Source: Euryarchaeota archaeon UBA89
GTDB taxonomy: Archaea; Thermoplasmatota; Poseidoniia; Poseidoniales; Thalassarchaeaceae
Length of the DNA stretch: 14,319 nt
NCBI GenBank assembly: GCA_002495525.1
Contig: DAFS01000055.1
Coordinates: forward strand, 27,234 to 41,552
Reading direction: 5' to 3'
In this document: in pieces, positions 13,753 to 14,319 of the stretch
How the letters are laid out: each line of letters opens with the position of its first letter
Position numbering within the stretch: the stretch's first letter is position 1
Position numbers and translations under genes: made by a program
Notes under the pieces: model-generated
Told to the model about the DNA's origin: nothing
Database searches by the model: none
The model's input: the letters and a program-made list of their open reading frames with translations, nothing else

Positions 13753-14319
13753 CTAAGGTGCTCCATTAAGTCGTAAAGTTTCTATTATTTGATCGGTAAA
13801 TTTCCTATAAATTTTCTTCATTTCACTTCTCTTAATATCAAGATCTTTTGACAATATTTCCTCAATCTTTGAATCATTAAAATTTCCTCCTGACTGATTT
13901 GATAACCATTCTGAAAAAGTAATTGAATCTCCGATATAAACATCAATTCGTTTCCAAGGCCTAATCACCAAACTACCTGGTTTCATAAAATTTCTTGCCC
14001 CTTTTATTGAGATAGGCACTACGGGAATTAAGGGGAACTTCGCTGCTAACCTTGCAGCACCAGTTTTTCCGGGCTGTAAAAACGGTGGTTGGCTTTCTCT
14101 TGACCTTGTTCCCTCTGGAAATATTCCCATCGAACTGCCAGAATCGAGTACATCTACTGCTTTTTCCAAAGCGTCTTTAGAACCATTTTCTCTTGCAGTA
14201 CTTATCTGTCCAGTGCTTTCCATTAATATTTTAGTTGCATGTGATTCGAAATGTTCTTTTTTTGCCAAATAGTGAACTGGTCTTTTAGCAGCAATAATTT
14301 TCAAAAAAGGATCAACATG
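13753..14319 (-). CDS. plsC: 1-acyl-sn-glycerol-3-phosphate acyltransferase (PlsC-like), 5' end off window
   Basis: The frame stays open to the right edge; the apparent start at 14304 is an internal TTG. The five codons upstream read HVDPF and belong to acyltransferase motif I (NH.S..D), whose catalytic His would lie just outside. Counting visible residues from the edge, motif II-like GQISTAR is at about 37-43, motif III FPEGTRSR at 67-74 and motif IV IPVVPISIKG at 98-107. The protein should add a fatty acyl group to lysophosphatidate at the membrane in ester phospholipid synthesis. The first about 30-40 residues, where a membrane helix may lie, are missing. It is upstream of thyA on the same strand. 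The family is sure; the exact acyl acceptor is inferred. Such a gene is unexpected for classical ether-lipid archaea. Confidence 0.92.
   Translation of the reverse strand, partial: HVDPFLKIIAAKRPVHYLAKKEHFESHATKILMESTGQISTARENGSKDALEKAVDVLDSGSSMGIFPEGTRSRESQPPFLQPGKTGAARLAAKFPLIPVVPISIKGARNFMKPGSLVIRPWKRIDVYIGDSITFSEWLSNQSGGNFNDSKIEEILSKDLDIKRSEMKKIYRKFTDQIIETLRLNGAP

Noticed and set aside
13750..13760. CACCT-A-AGGTG palindrome at the plsC stop
   Set aside because: It is only 11 bp, overlaps the coding end, and has no position or copy suggesting function.
14302..14304. TTG as the start of the acyltransferase
   Set aside because: The frame continues to the window edge and encodes part of acyltransferase motif I upstream, so the gene is truncated by the window.
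1..14319. CRISPR array, IS element, prophage, defence island
   Set aside because: No regularly spaced repeats, transposase, integrase, terminal inverted repeats or defence-gene motifs were seen.

Overview
The window looks like a chromosomal segment from an uncultured, AT-rich marine euryarchaeon, most likely Marine Group II (Candidatus Poseidoniales) or a close relative. The archaeal core genes are ribosomal protein eS1 (S3Ae), a COG1325-type RNA-binding protein, an archaeal-type PdxS and two COG1340-type coiled-coil proteins. Mixed with them are bacterial-looking metabolic genes (ThyA, DHFR, a PlsC acyltransferase, DUF2071, a DCC thiol oxidoreductase). Secreted proteins with Ig-like domains or thrombospondin-3 calcium repeats add to the picture. 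The taxonomic call is inference from gene content; no 16S rRNA is present.

Layout. (1) 1-371, minus: the 5' part of a coiled-coil gene running off the left edge. It diverges from a plus-strand operon at 467-5611, and a 17-bp palindrome lies between them. The operon holds a secreted Ig-like/membrane/double-zinc-ribbon protein, a DtxR-type iron regulator, a multi-pass membrane protein and a COG1340 coiled-coil protein, with gaps of 8 bp or overlaps of a few bases. (2) 5612-7440, minus: COG1325 RNA-binding protein, then a seven-iron ferredoxin, then PdxS. The last abuts the operon end tail to tail with no gap. (3) 7584-11192, plus: eS1 carrying an unusual acidic linker and C-terminal SAP domain, a nucleoside phosphorylase of the MTAP/PNP family, a MazG-like NTP pyrophosphohydrolase, and a lipoprotein joining calcium-binding repeats to an alpha/beta hydrolase. 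(4) 14319-11197, minus: PlsC (cut by the right edge), ThyA, DHFR, DUF2071 and a DCC protein.

How they fit together. ThyA makes dTMP and dihydrofolate, and DHFR regenerates tetrahydrofolate. The nucleoside phosphorylase and MazG-like enzyme are also nucleotide salvage or sanitation functions. PlsC points to ester-linked acyl glycerolipid synthesis, which is notable for an archaeon. The first operon looks like a cell-surface module with a built-in iron-dependent regulator. No tRNA, rRNA, CRISPR array, IS element or phage gene was found. No gene-free stretch exceeds 300 bases; the largest gaps are 7441-7583 and 372-466.
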